DNA from: Agapanthus africanus
Taxonomy: Eukaryota; Streptophyta; Magnoliopsida; Asparagales; Amaryllidaceae
Length of the DNA stretch: 64,000 nt
Direction: 5' to 3'
NCBI GenBank assembly: GCA_030015575.1
Contig: CM057347.1
Coordinates: 510,077,176 to 510,141,175, forward strand
The position numbers and the translations under genes were made by a program. The notes under the pieces are model-generated. The model had not been told where the DNA came from and made no database searches. It saw only the letters and a list, made by a program, of their open reading frames with translations. Shown piece by piece: positions 42,346 to 54,008 of the stretch. The stretch's first letter is position 1, and every line of letters starts with the position of its first letter.

Positions 42346-44418
42346 CTAGCTAAACACAAACTAACTAATTAGCAAGGTATCTAGAACTTCGATCGGAAAA
42401 AATCGCAAAACTAGTTTTCAAAACCCTAAGTTTCTGTTGTTTTTTTTCTGCTCTAAAAATAATAAATCATACTTCAAAAATCGGCTCAGGGTTTTGTTAA
42501 GAAACACACCAAAAACGATCCAGTGAACCGTTCAAAGCGCCGCGGTTCCGCGGCAAGAACATGCTTCTTGCCGCGGATCCGCGGCCGAGTTGACTCGGTC
42601 GTGGACCGAGTTTGGTGCAGTGTTCTTTTGTTAAGGTTTTGGGATTTTTAAAATAGTTTGTTTCCACCCAGTTTTTCCAGAAAGCAAGTTGGTTTTTGGG
42701 GTGGTCACAAATCTGTATTTTTGATCGAACTTCTTTACACTTTGGCTAATAGGTTATATCTGTGATGTGATATATGTATTGAACGTCCGCTAATCGCTAT
42801 ACGTCGATTAGTGGGGGTTATACATATCTGTGATCTGTAATGATTGATGGTTTGTGTATATGAATTCGTTGGATTGTCACGGATGAATAGCCGGGGGGGG
42901 GTTGTGAGATGAGAGTTTTCTTATTCTTTCAATTCTTGTAATATGTAAATTGATGTAATATTATTTGTATAGCCGCACAACCGGGTCGGGTTTGTAGCCG
43001 TCATTGTATAATTTCTTTTTACTGTTTTTGCTCCTAGGATAGACCCAAGGTGGGGTGCACAAACTACCGGGTACCTCGAAGTGCCGAGTGGCCTACTCAC
43101 GTCGTTGAGAGAGGTTGCTTCACTTCGGATACTTGGCGGGTAGTTTGCCGCACCCGTAGGGGTCTAGGGTGGGGTTTAGCTATTCATCGCGACCGTGTAA
43201 TCCGTTCTTCGTTACAGGCTCGTACGAATTGCGGATTCCTAGTATATCCAATGTATTCATCTGTGATCTGGAATGGCTATCATTGCATGTGACAAATGTT
43301 TATATATATCTATATGATATCTATTTAGGCGTTGCTTATGTTTTGCATCCGCGCTAGTCCAGCCCCCGCTCTGTCGTTAGTTAAGTAACCTAACGGGTGA
43401 TGACGGGGCCTCGTGGCGAATGCGAATGGCATAAGCGTACGTCATATTTTGGTTGTTTTCTGCAATGGTAGGATTAAATGATGTGACGCATTGGAATTAA
43501 TGCGAGAAAATAAACCAAGTAAAAGTCGTTGGAATACTTTCAAAACCACTCGGTTCTTTTCAAAACCAACTTTTAAATGCGGAGCTTGAACCACTCCTTT
43601 TAAAAGCTATCTCGTTCCATCGATTATATCAAGTTCACTACGTTCACGGTTTTGCCAAAACCATTCGTAGCCCTCCGTCATTTCATATGAATGGTCAATA
43701 AGTATTCAAGCTATGTATGTTGGCCAAAGTCAAGGCATAGTGATTGGTAGCTATTGGGTATTCATGTGCAGCATAGATAGATGCGTTGGTTTGGGACAGT
43801 CGTACTGCCATTTTAGCCAAAGTTAAGGGTAGGTACGGGTGGGTCCAAATTAACCTGGAGAATGACGGGTAGAACTTGACATGTGACTTATGATATTTTG
43901 GCCAAAGTCAAGGTCATAAGAGCATGGGGCAAAAATCCACATCGGGAGTTTCAAAAGAACTGAAACTTGCTAGCGCTGCATACCATTTGGAGTGTGATAA
44001 TTCTGGTAGGATTCCTTCAGTTTTTTCACGCGATGATATTTGGATCCCGATCCTACTGTGAGTATATGCTACTCCTCCGGAACTTTCTCACTTAACGATC
44101 AATGTTATAAACCAAGTAGGTGTCTAAAAAGGTGTTAGCGGGGCTACGCCCACAGGGAAAAGAGGTTACTTAATTAAGAAACTTCGCGAAAGCGTTGGAA
44201 AACCTCCCTCGAAGTACCAACACTGGCCTGGCTGAACGGTTAAGCAAGTATTGTACGGTGAGATTGATCCCAACTAGTTCTTCCTTTATGGTTTGAGGAG
44301 GGATTCGAGAGACAGTGGGAGCCATCCTGTTTAGACAAATTAAAAACCACTCTAAACTTGCAAGAGCATCATGCTAAAGTATTTCTTCTCTCTCTCCTAA
44401 TTGCAGCGACCATTTATC
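42346..44418 (+). other. Long leader of element E
   Basis: About 2.07 kb before the gag ATG, without a convincing frame. Holds a strong 21-bp hairpin (42539-42585) and three copies of TTGGCCAAAGTCAAGG at 43720, 43813 and 43899 (spacing 93 and 86 bp). Such a long Copia leader is unusual; an old insertion within it cannot be excluded. Confidence 0.75.
42539..42585 (+). other. GC-rich hairpin in the E leader
   Basis: Arms 42539-42559 and 42565-42585 pair at 20 of 21 positions with a five-base loop CATGC; both contain GCCGCGG-N2-CCGCGGC. It starts 206 nt after the LTR end. Confidence 0.85.
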
Positions 44419-45675
44419 ATGACTGGACTTAAGTTACTACTAGATAAAAACATACTGACTGGGCCAAACTACAAAGATTGGCTCAGGAATGTCAAAATGG
44501 CAATCACTTATGACAAGTTGGGGTATCTTCTTACCACCAAAGATCCCCCTGTCCCAGATCCCAAAACCAGTGTCGTAGATAGGGAAATCTATAAGACCTG
44601 GGAAATCGACTGCGCGAAGGCCAAGTGCCTTGTGCTTGCTTCTATGGACAACGAACATTAGAGGAGGCACGAGAATATAGACCTCGAATCCATATTTCTC
44701 CATACAAAAGAACTGTATGGAGAGCAATCTCGTATCGACAGATACAAAGTGTCGAAAATGCTGTTTTCGGCAAGATTGACCGTCGGATCATCGGTAGCGG
44801 AACACGTGCTTAAGATGATTGGCTACATAGAGGAGCTCGCGGACCTTGGGACCACGTTGGAGAATGAACTCTATACGGGCTTAATTCTCCAGTCCCTTCC
44901 TTCCACTTACGCCTAGTTTATCCTAAACTTCAACATGCAAGGAAAGGAGGTTGAACTTTCTGAGCTTCTGAACATGTTGAGGAGTGCTGAGGGCACCCTA
45001 CAAAAGGGTAGGGAAACATCCACTTTGTTTGTAGGAGGGTCTTCCTCTTCTAAATCCAGGGCGAAAGCCAAGGGAAAGAAGAAGAAAACCCCCGCCAAAC
45101 CAAGAGGCGGTGTTAGTAAAGTGGAAACGAAGGGAAAGGCAAAGGCAACAAAGGTAGCGGGGAAGCTTGTGGATAAGGAAGAGTGCTTTTACTGTCACAA
45201 GAGTGGACACTGGAAGAAAGATTGCAGGGCTTGGAAGGTCAGAACACAAGATCTGAAGCAAGTTGCGGCTTCAGCTTCAGGTGTGTATGTTATTGAAAAC
45301 TGTCTATCAATAAACTCTACTTCCTGGGTATTGGATACCGGATCAGGATCTCATATCTGTAATTCTTTGCAGGCGTTGAGAAAGCGTAGGTTTTTGAAGG
45401 CAGGTGACATGACCCTCAAAGTTGCAAACGGAGCTAGCATGGATGCTGAAGCCGTGGGGGACTATCACCCGGGAATGTCGGATGGACATGTTCTGGTTTT
45501 ACGTAATTGCTTTTTTGTACCCAATGCAACCTGTAATATCATTTCTGTATCTTTAATATCTAAAGAAGGTTATGAATTTGCGTTTGAAAGTAATGTTGTG
45601 AACATTCACCTTAATCAAGTTCTGATTGGGTCAGGTACATTAAGCAATGGTATATACGTATTGAACCAACCATAG
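44419..45675 (+). pseudogene. gag-pro: Gag and protease part of element E
   Basis: One frame from ATG 44419 to TAG 45673, interrupted by TAG at 44659 and 44914. Gag begins MTGLKLLLDKNILTGPNY, the LTR-Copia gag type with GPNYKDW. A Lys-rich stretch precedes one zinc knuckle CFYCHKSGHWKKDC (about 45184-45225). The retropepsin active site DTGSGSH lies at 45334-45354. Both internal TAG codons sit where Gln (CAG) is expected, so each could be a C-to-T change in a CHG methylation context. Function if intact: particle formation and polyprotein cleavage. Confidence 0.85.
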
Positions 45676-46481
45676 ATTTTCAATATCCAGAATACACACA
45701 AAAGAAAGTCTCCAGATATCAATCAGGCTTTCTTTTGGCATTGTAGACTGGGTGGGTCACATCAATGAGAGAAGATTGACGAAGTTACATACTGAAGGAT
45801 ATTTGGATCCGTTCGAATATCAATCATATGCAACTTGTCAATCCTGTCTCAAAGGAAAGATGACAAAGACTCCGTTCACTGGACACGGAGTAAGAACGAG
45901 CGAGCTCTTGGGACTCGTACACAGCGACGTGTGCGGTCCAATGTCTACGCATGCACGAAGCGGTTATTCTTACTTCATTACTTTTACGGATGACATTTCA
46001 AGGTACGGATATGTTTTCTTAATGAAACATAAATCCGAGGCCTTTGAAAAATTCCAGGAATATAAGAATGAAGTAGAAAAACAAACATGCAAAAGTATCA
46101 AGGCACCGAGATCTGATCGAGGTGGTGAATACTTGAGTGCCGAGTTCCTGGATCATTTAAAAGAGAATGGAATTCCCTCTCAGCTTACTCCTCCATACAC
46201 CCCGCAACATAACGGTGTATCGGAGAGACGGAACTGAACCCTATTGGATATGGTACGGTCCATGATGAGTAACGCTGAGTTACCACGATCATTCTGGGGA
46301 TATGCGCTAGAATCAGCTGCATACCTTTTGAACCGAGTTCCAACTAAGACTGTGCCTACTACACCATATCAGATGTGGTGTGGGAAGAGACCTTATCTTA
46401 ATCACATTAAGATATGGGGATGTCCAGCTTTTGTAGCAGCATGCGGACAAGCTCGAGGCACGCTCAGTACAGTGCAAGTTT
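45676..46481 (+). pseudogene. int: Integrase part of element E
   Basis: The pre-integrase zinc region starts FWHCRLG in the gag frame near 45735, then a 4-bp tandem duplication (GGGT, 45750-45757) shifts to the next frame, which reads to 46237 (TGA) and on from 46244. Visible: C-x2-C of the HHCC finger (CQSCLKGK), catalytic DDE context HSDVCGPM, TFTDDISRYGYVF and HNGVSERRN. Normally inserts element cDNA into the chromosome. A further frameshift near 46440 joins to the reverse-transcriptase frame. Confidence 0.85.
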
Positions 46482-47780
46482 GTGGGATATTCAAAGAACT
46501 CCAAGGGATATTTCTTCTATTGCGAAGAGGAACAAAAGGTTTTTGTTTCTCGTCATGCCCACTTTCTAGAACACCAGTTCTTGGAAAAGGAAATTAGTGG
46601 GAGCGCAATAGAACTGGAAGAAATTCCAGAACCACGAGCTATTACTGAAAGCTTAGTAGAACCAGAGGGTTCGAAAGATCAGGACATTCCTACGCCGCTC
46701 CGCAGGAGTAGTAGGCAGTCTCATCCGCCCGAGAGATACTACGGTTTTCTTATAGACGGGGATAGAGAGGATTGCATCATTGATTGTGATGAGCCTACTA
46801 GCTTCCAGCAAGCCATTCAGAGCATTGACTTGGTAAAATGGCTGGATGCAATGCGGACCGAAATGGAGTCCATGTACACCAACAAAGTATGGACGTTGGA
46901 CATTGCTCCAGATGGGGTAAAACCCATAGGATGCAAGTGGATCTTCAAAAGGAAGATTGGTGTAGATGGACAGGTTGAGACCTATAAGGCTAGACTTGTT
47001 GCAAAGGGCTTTCGTCAAAGACCTGGTTTGGACTATGACGAAACCTTTTCTCCAGTGGCTATGCTGAAATCCATTCGGATCCTTCTTGCCATTGCTGCCT
47101 TCCACGATTATGAGATTTGGCAGATGGACGTAAAGACCGCTTTTCTAAATGGAAATTTAGAGGAGTGTGTCTACATGGACCAGCCAGAGGGTTTCATTCA
47201 GAATGGGAGCAGCGGAAAGGTGTGCAAGTTGCTTAAGTCTATCTATGGACTAAAGCAGGCATCGCGGAGTTGGAACATCTGTTTTGATGAGACGGTCAAA
47301 GAATTTGGCTTTATCAAAAATCCAGATGAACCCTGCATCTATAGTAGATTTGTAGCGAGAACTGTAGTATTCCTCGTTTTATACGTGGATGACATTCTCT
47401 TAATAGGAAATGACGTTCCTATGCTACAATTTGTCAAAGGGTTCTTGTCACACAGGTTCTCTATGAAAGACCTGGGTGATGCCTCTTACATTCTGGGGAT
47501 CCGGATCTACCGTGACAGATCCAAGAGGATATTAGGACTCTCACAGTCCAGGTACATCGACACCATACTGAAAATATTCAGTATGGAAGATTCCAAGCGC
47601 GGTAATCTACCGGCTTGTCACGGGATCACCCTCTCCAAAGAGATGTCTCCCAAGACTGATTTGGAAAGGGATCGCATGTCTATTATACCCTACGCTTCTG
47701 CGGTAGGCTCTATAATGTATGCGATGTTGTGTACCAGACCAGATGTAGCTTATGCACTGAGTGTGGTAAGCCGGTATTAA
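46482..47780 (+). pseudogene. rt: Reverse transcriptase part of element E
   Basis: 432 codons. Copia RT signature blocks in order: NKVWTLD, GCKWIFKRK, YKARLVAKGF, QMDVKTAFLNG, SIYGLKQASRSW, catalytic YVDDILLIG (47382-47393 for YVDD), and the thumb/connection MKDLGDASYILGI. Ends at TAA 47778, after which the same frame continues, so this is a single nonsense change (CAA is the expected codon). Would copy element RNA into cDNA in the cytoplasmic particle. Confidence 0.9.
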
Positions 47781-48376
47781 TCAAACCCTGGGGAGAAGCA
47801 CTGGATAGCGGTAAAGAACATTCTCAAGTACCTGAGAAGGACTAAGGAGATGTTCTTGGTGTATGGCGGAAAAGACCTCCAGATCGAGGCCTTTGCTGCC
47901 TCCAGCTTCCAGAGTGACAAGGATGATTCCAAGTCTATGTCGGGTTATGTCTTTACCCTCTATGGAGGGGCGGTGTGTTGGAAGAGTTCCAAACAGGAAA
48001 CCGTTGCCGACTCGACGGTGGAAGCGGAATATATCGCTGCTGCAGATGCCGCAAAGGAAGCTGTCTGGATAAAGAAGTTCCTCACGGAACTTCAGGTGGT
48101 TCCTACCATTGTTGATCCAATACCGCTGTACCGCTGTATTGCGACAACAACGGAGCTATAGCTTTAGCGAAGGAACCCAGGTCCCATCAGAAATCCAGAC
48201 ACATCTTGAGGCGGTATCACCTGATCAGGGAGATCGTGGGTCGCCAGGAGATCGAGGTTCGGAGAGTTGCTACGGAAGATAATACTGCTGATCCATTCAC
48301 GAAGGCTTTACCCCAGACTCAGTTCGAGCGGCTGATCGAGATGATAGGTCTTCGATACGCCAGTACACGGCCTTAG
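47781..48376 (+). pseudogene. rnh: RNase H part and polyprotein end of element E
   Basis: Continues the RT frame: YLRRTKEM, SDKDDSKSMSGYVF, VCWKSSKQETVADSTVEAEY, the usual Copia RNase H block. An 8-bp tandem duplication (TACCGCTG, 48121-48136) shifts the frame; the other frame continues through CDNNGAIALAKEP, HILRRYHLIRE and DPFTKALPQ to TAG at 48374. Confidence 0.88.
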
Positions 48377-48377
48377 T

Positions 48378-48390
48378 GCAAGTGGGAGAT
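48378..48390 (+). other. Polypurine tract of element E
   Basis: GCAAGTGGGAGAT directly before the 3' LTR, the classic Copia form. Confidence 0.9.
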
Positions 48391-50428
48391 TGTTAGTGTA
48401 TATGCCCTAGAGGCCATTACTGTATCATACTGGATTGTATATTACTTGATGGAAGCTTGGGATATTCACCTTGTATTGACATTCTTGCTCAAAATGGTAG
48501 TATGCTACTTGGTTTGTTTCTGCTTTAATGTGTGCATGTGTTTCTTTTAGCATATCGCCTTTACACATTAGTGGAGCCCTTAGGATTTTTGCTTGATTAC
48601 CAGCATTGTGATGGCAGTGACACTTGTGGGGGCTGGGTAATCTATAAGCACATCCTTATGCAGGTCCTTAGTCGCAGGACTATCGAGACAGGGCATCGAT
48701 ACTCCGGAGTAGACTAGCGTATGCGCTTCTTATCCCAGCTTAGGAGACGGTCTGTCCCACAGCCGTCAGTATGTCGTACTTGAGATAGTATGCGGGTGCT
48801 CGTTAGGTTACGAGTACACTGGACATGACTCATTGGGAACTGTTGATTGGTATTATACCTATCGTCAGTTATCAGTTCCCAGGTGACATGAGTACAGCTT
48901 AGTCCATTGACTTGACACTGTCACTTCGCCTCGAGTGTGTTCCCACCGTACTTTGATTACTACCCTACCACGGCTCAAAGGAGTCGTGCAAACAGGTAGT
49001 TTTTGGGTGCAGTCCCGAAGCACTTGGAAGCAGTGACGGTTAGACAGGATTCGTCTCTCCCGGTATTGGGGGTTGATATCACGCTGTATTTAGGAGAGCC
49101 ATTACACAAAGTCCCTGGCCAGGGCAAGCGAGATAGACTGGTAGGTTTCCAGTGTTATCTCAGGTGTTCTGGGCTACACTCCGACACGACTTGTACCGCT
49201 AGTAGGGGACTGACGTTTACCGCCCCCCTAGGCCCGCCATGCGATGTTCTTAGACGAACAGACCGGACTGTACGGAGACTGTCACATACAGGCTCAGTAG
49301 GAGTTCAGATGGGTTTACCTTATCAGTCTTCTTATCGGTATCTACCTGGGGACCGTTACGTACAGCTAGTGCCGCTTGCGGTCTGTGGTTAAACCCACTG
49401 CCAGCGTAGTGTCGAGTCTTTAGAGTCCCACACAGAGGGTTATTCGCCTTTAGGCAAAATGAGTAGAGGCCGCATGGTATTGCGAAAGGGTTCGTTCACA
49501 TCCGCGCACTTGTGCACGTTTGGTGTCCGGACAGCTTATACTAGCAGACTTTGGTTTAAGCCAGATCCTAGTATATGATTTGGGATTGATTTTATCTCAT
49601 TGTATTCGTGTTCCTCGGAACACGGATACGGGTGTGTATGCACAGTTAACTGAGACAGAGGCAGAGGACTTTGATTAGGGTTGATGACCGTTGTCATTTT
49701 CTTAACCCTAATGTTTTGTGTAAATTGTGATTTATTAATAATTAGTTAATTATAATTGTGCATGGTTAGGGTTGTTGACCATTTGACTATACTTGACTTG
49801 TTGACCTAGGTTGACAAGTTGACCATCATCATTCCATATGAAAGATACTCTTTGATCCTTACAAAAGCATTTAATGTGAAATGATAATGGTCATTTCTTG
49901 ATTAACCATGACAATTATCTTTTGCTAATTATCTAATTTACATAATTCACATATATGTGAGAAGGTTGAGATATTCTTCTCACTTGATCATTTCCATTCT
50001 CTCTCCTCCTCTTCCTCTCTCTCTAGCTCTCCCCTCTCATGAGTTGAGAACCATTTGAGCTTGAGATAATCCCTCCAAAAACACTCTCTACTCTTTCTAA
50101 GGTCCTAGGTCTAGAACACCAAGCACCTTAGTTACTTCTAGTTTGAGGTTGGAGCCAAAGGTTGAGGCCCTCGGGTGGATCTTTCTTCGGCAAGAGAAGC
50201 GACAAGAAGAACCCTTTCTTTCACTCCTAGGAGCAAGGAGAGAAGGACTTGAAGCCCTAGGTATAACCCACTTTCCGAGCAGCTAAACTCTTTAGCTTTG
50301 TTAGTTAGTTTTTGTTTAGCAAAGATCCCTTCTTTAGCTAGTCCATGTTGCCTAGTGCGTTAAAAATTAGATTTTTCATAACGTTTCCGCCTTCCCGCAA
50401 GCACCGGGGTGGACAACGTGGACTTACA
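48391..50428 (+). repeat. 3' LTR of element E (2038 bp)
   Basis: Same length as the 5' LTR; ends TTACA, followed by ATAAG. Confidence 0.95.
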
Positions 50429-51284
50429 ATAAGAAGGTGATTGGAATTTTTTTCCTAACGAATTTGAAGTGGTGAAAGTATTGAAAGATTGGCTACGAGA
50501 TTGTTCAATTTTGTCAGCTATGGACATGGGTTTCGGAGTCGCAACATGACTTTCTGAAGAGGTATCAACATAAGAAGATGGGAGGGGTTGAAATGCTTGC
50601 TATGACGTGGATTGCGGAGTCTAATTGTTTATCCTAGATGTGTCTATCCGATCTCTCAAAGAAAGTTTTAGCATGGATGGATCGTTCGAAGTTCGACCAA
50701 AGCAAGAATCGTAAGAAGAAATGTCTGGTTGTGGGTACCAAAGTTCAGCAAGAGTTGGTCGTTTTGGGTACCCATGTTATGAAAAGAGTGTAAGGTGGAA
50801 AGTGAGTGAATTTTTATAAATTTTTGAATTTTTTTTTGAAGTTTTTGAAATTTTTTGTTTGGTTTTTGAAAAATACTGAATTATGAGACTAAACATTACA
50901 CAAGCATAATCACAATTACAATATGCACAAACAACAACTAGAGCCAGGGTCTTCAAAGTCCAACTAGGCCGCTCCTGGACTTCCAAGCGACAAGTTGCAG
51001 GATAACCCTCGAATCTCCTCTTCACTGCCAATTATGACCAGGTAAGCATAAGTGAGGTAAGGAGGGTTCCGCTCACGAATCACCATGAGACGAGGCTTTT
51101 AAAATTACCTCCTCACTTGTCTAGCCTAGGCACCACAAAGTCAAGTTTAGATAAACGACCGATTCCCCGCAACCTTCACTTGTCCTAAATGAGCGTGACA
51201 AGTCCTTATAGGTTTGTTCTAGATATTTTTTATTAACTCAAGCTAATGCGTATGCTTTTAGTGATTTGTGGGGTCTTAGGAAGG
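50429..51284 (-). other. Element D fragment: decayed gag start and leader
   Basis: 50429-50790 is a decayed, stop-ridden stretch on the minus strand in the position of gag. 50880-51284 is homologous to 36540-36915 in the leader of G (GACAAGT-GCAGGAT and GACCAGGTAAG blocks). It joins 55712 once the solo LTR is removed. Confidence 0.65.
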
Positions 51285-53095
51285 TGTCATGACCCGCAAA
51301 TGGCACGTGACTGGCACTTGAATCATGTGAAGTCTATAGGACCCCACCTAATTAAAATAAGCCAAAAGTCCAGAAATCAAAACCTTTTTAGGGGAAAACA
51401 GTGGATGTGCAGTTTTGAAATAAGGTACACTGAAATCAAGTTTATTCTTATATAAACATAAGTAGTAATATATGGAAACACTATATTTGTATCTATCTTG
51501 AAAACCCTTTTGCCGTTTGAAATTCGGACAACACCTCCATTGTAATTTGTAACCCAAAAACTAATACAAGCAATAATATATAAGGTATCCCCAAGCGAAA
51601 TCTAGCTCTTCGCCAAATGGCAGAACAACCACGCAAGATATAATAAATATACAACGCCGAAGGGCAAGGGTCAAAACTCAGAATGAAACCGAGAAAACTA
51701 AGCACCATAAAGAAAACCAGAAACAATAATAAAGAATACAAGAGCGCGACTCTAAGGCCGAAAGAATATACAACTGGTTTTCTAAATCTATCAAATATAC
51801 AAGTCCGGTTAATGGAGCTTACTAGATACAACTGAAATAAATAAAAGTTCAACGGTGGTCACGATGCAAGTGAACCCACCTACCAAAGCAATCACCCGGA
51901 AGGAAGTGGTGTGCCCGCAAAGTCGCCATGACACCTGTATGGCAAAACTTGAAAGAAACTATGGCACAACGGGGGTGAGTTACCAACTCGTGAATAGAAA
52001 ACATCACTGAGTAGAAATCGCATGTATGACGATCTCCTAGGTCATACAATAAAGTACTCAAATATAACACTGGACATCTAGTAGTGGCAGGGTAATAATC
52101 TATGCATAGTGTAATACTCAGTACTCGTGTTAGTGTCACTAAGCAGCAACAAGTCATATAGCTGATGTATGAATGCATCATGAATGAAACAATCAACCAT
52201 GAAATCTGGATATATCTGGTATAAGAAAATCTGTGTTTTTATCTTAGTAAAACTTGTATAATAAAACTGAAACCTCATCAGTGAAATTGACAGAAAATCC
52301 GTGTCAAGTATCGACATAATATATGAATATCTCAATATCTCAATATCTCGGGCTCCGTCAGTCCGGATAGGCCCATATCATCAAATCTCACGACTACGGT
52401 CGGTATCCTCCGGATATCCGCCACGCCAGACATCACCGGTAGGTAGTCTGCCCCTGCCAGGCTCATCGTCTACAACTCGAACTTCTTGCCCCGGGGTACC
52501 TTACCGGACCCACCATGAACCCGAGACGGTTCATCCAACTTCTCGAATCGGGTCTCGAAAACCAACAGAAATCAGGAAAACTCATGGTGGACGACACATA
52601 TATCATATCACGAGAAAACTGCAACTTGCATTTTAAAAAGATAACGAGTTTATAAAAGTCTTACGGTTTTCCCCCAAATCCAAAAATCTCATAGAAAATC
52701 CGAAATCCCAAAATCAAGAGTCAATAAGCGGTGAATATCGGCATAAAACCCACAATATTGCATAACAGAATGGATATATAAATGCATGGGGTATCTAAGC
52801 AAGGAATGCAATATCTAAACTAGTACATGGGAGCAAGCATAATAATAATATGTTGAAACTACCAGCTAGCAGGTTATACCAATGAAGTAACATTTTCTAA
52901 AGTGTACGTGACATGGCAATTACCGATGATGATGTGTGTGAGACGGCAAGCAAGTGTACGTAGAGCATATGCATCATCGGTAATGGTGCTGGTGTCCTAA
53001 CAGATGAAGTTCATAATAACTAAAGAAAACACATGTATAATCATGCAATGCGATGAGAACAATCATGAATATAACGGAGAATGAGTAGTAAACGC

Positions 53096-53160
53096 AACAT
53101 TGTAGAATATACATACATACATACATATACATATACATATACATATATATATACATATAC

Positions 53161-53218
<58 letters not shown>

Positions 53219-53226
53219 ATATATAC
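53096..53226. repeat. (ATAC)n/(AT)n microsatellite in the solo LTR
   Basis: About 130 bp of ATAC, ATATAC and AT units. Confidence 0.95.
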
Positions 53227-53889
53227 GAGTCATACAGTTTTGGGTGTTTGAAATATCACGAATTGTGGTTTTTAGAAAATTAGGGGCTACGGTGTTTTTA
53301 AGAAAAGATATGTCTTTTGAAAATCCGTAGCATCTCTCGGATTGTCTTTTGAAAATACTCACGATTTGTTGGTTTTTGAAAATAGGTATAACTCGAGCTT
53401 AGTCTAACATCTACCAAATCAACTAAAAGACTAAACTAAGAAACTAGCCGAAAGGGTAAGAAATCCACCTAAATACCGAGTCGATATACCTAGTAGTTAG
53501 CGATCCAGTCTCATAGCGTCACGTACTGTATAATACATAGTACAACATTCTCAAGTCAAGAGTGCGGATCAATCATCATATCTATATCTCGTATGGTAAA
53601 ATCTATCGTACGGTATCCCCAAAATCGGGGGTATGGGTCAACTATCATATATACATCATCATTCATATGGTGTCATCATCGAACAATATCATGATCAGGG
53701 GTACTGTTCTAAAGTCTCGTACATTCCAATATCATCAACACATATTATCGTATGTATGAATACACATCGCCCAACGATCCACTATAATATCACATCCTAT
53801 ATCATGTCATGACTCAATCATATATCAAATCTCACGGCATCATGCCCAATCATATCGACTCGTCTCCAAGTATCATATATTATCTTCAT

Positions 53890-54008
53890 CACCTGTGTGT
53901 GTGTGTGTACACCCCCCCCAATGCATCTACACACACACACACACACATATATATATACATATAAACATATACACCCATAATCATATCACGTGCGCGCGCG
54001 CGCGTGTG
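53890..54008. repeat. (TG)n, (AC)n and (GC)n microsatellites in the solo LTR
   Basis: GTGTGTGT, then ACACACAC, an (AT)n piece and GCGCGCGCGCGC within 120 bp; alternating purine-pyrimidine almost throughout. Confidence 0.9.

Larger units (their letters stand above)
40295..50428 (+). mobile_element. Element E: complete but inactivated Ty1/Copia retrotransposon (10.1 kb)
   Basis: LTRs of 2038 bp each, initiator Met PBS, an unusually long 2.1-kb leader, then gag, protease, integrase, reverse transcriptase and RNase H in Copia order (integrase before reverse transcriptase), polypurine tract, and ATAAG target duplication. About 55 LTR differences by eye (2.5-3 %). Four nonsense and at least three frameshift changes break the polyprotein. 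Inserted in the gag region of D. Confidence 0.95.
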
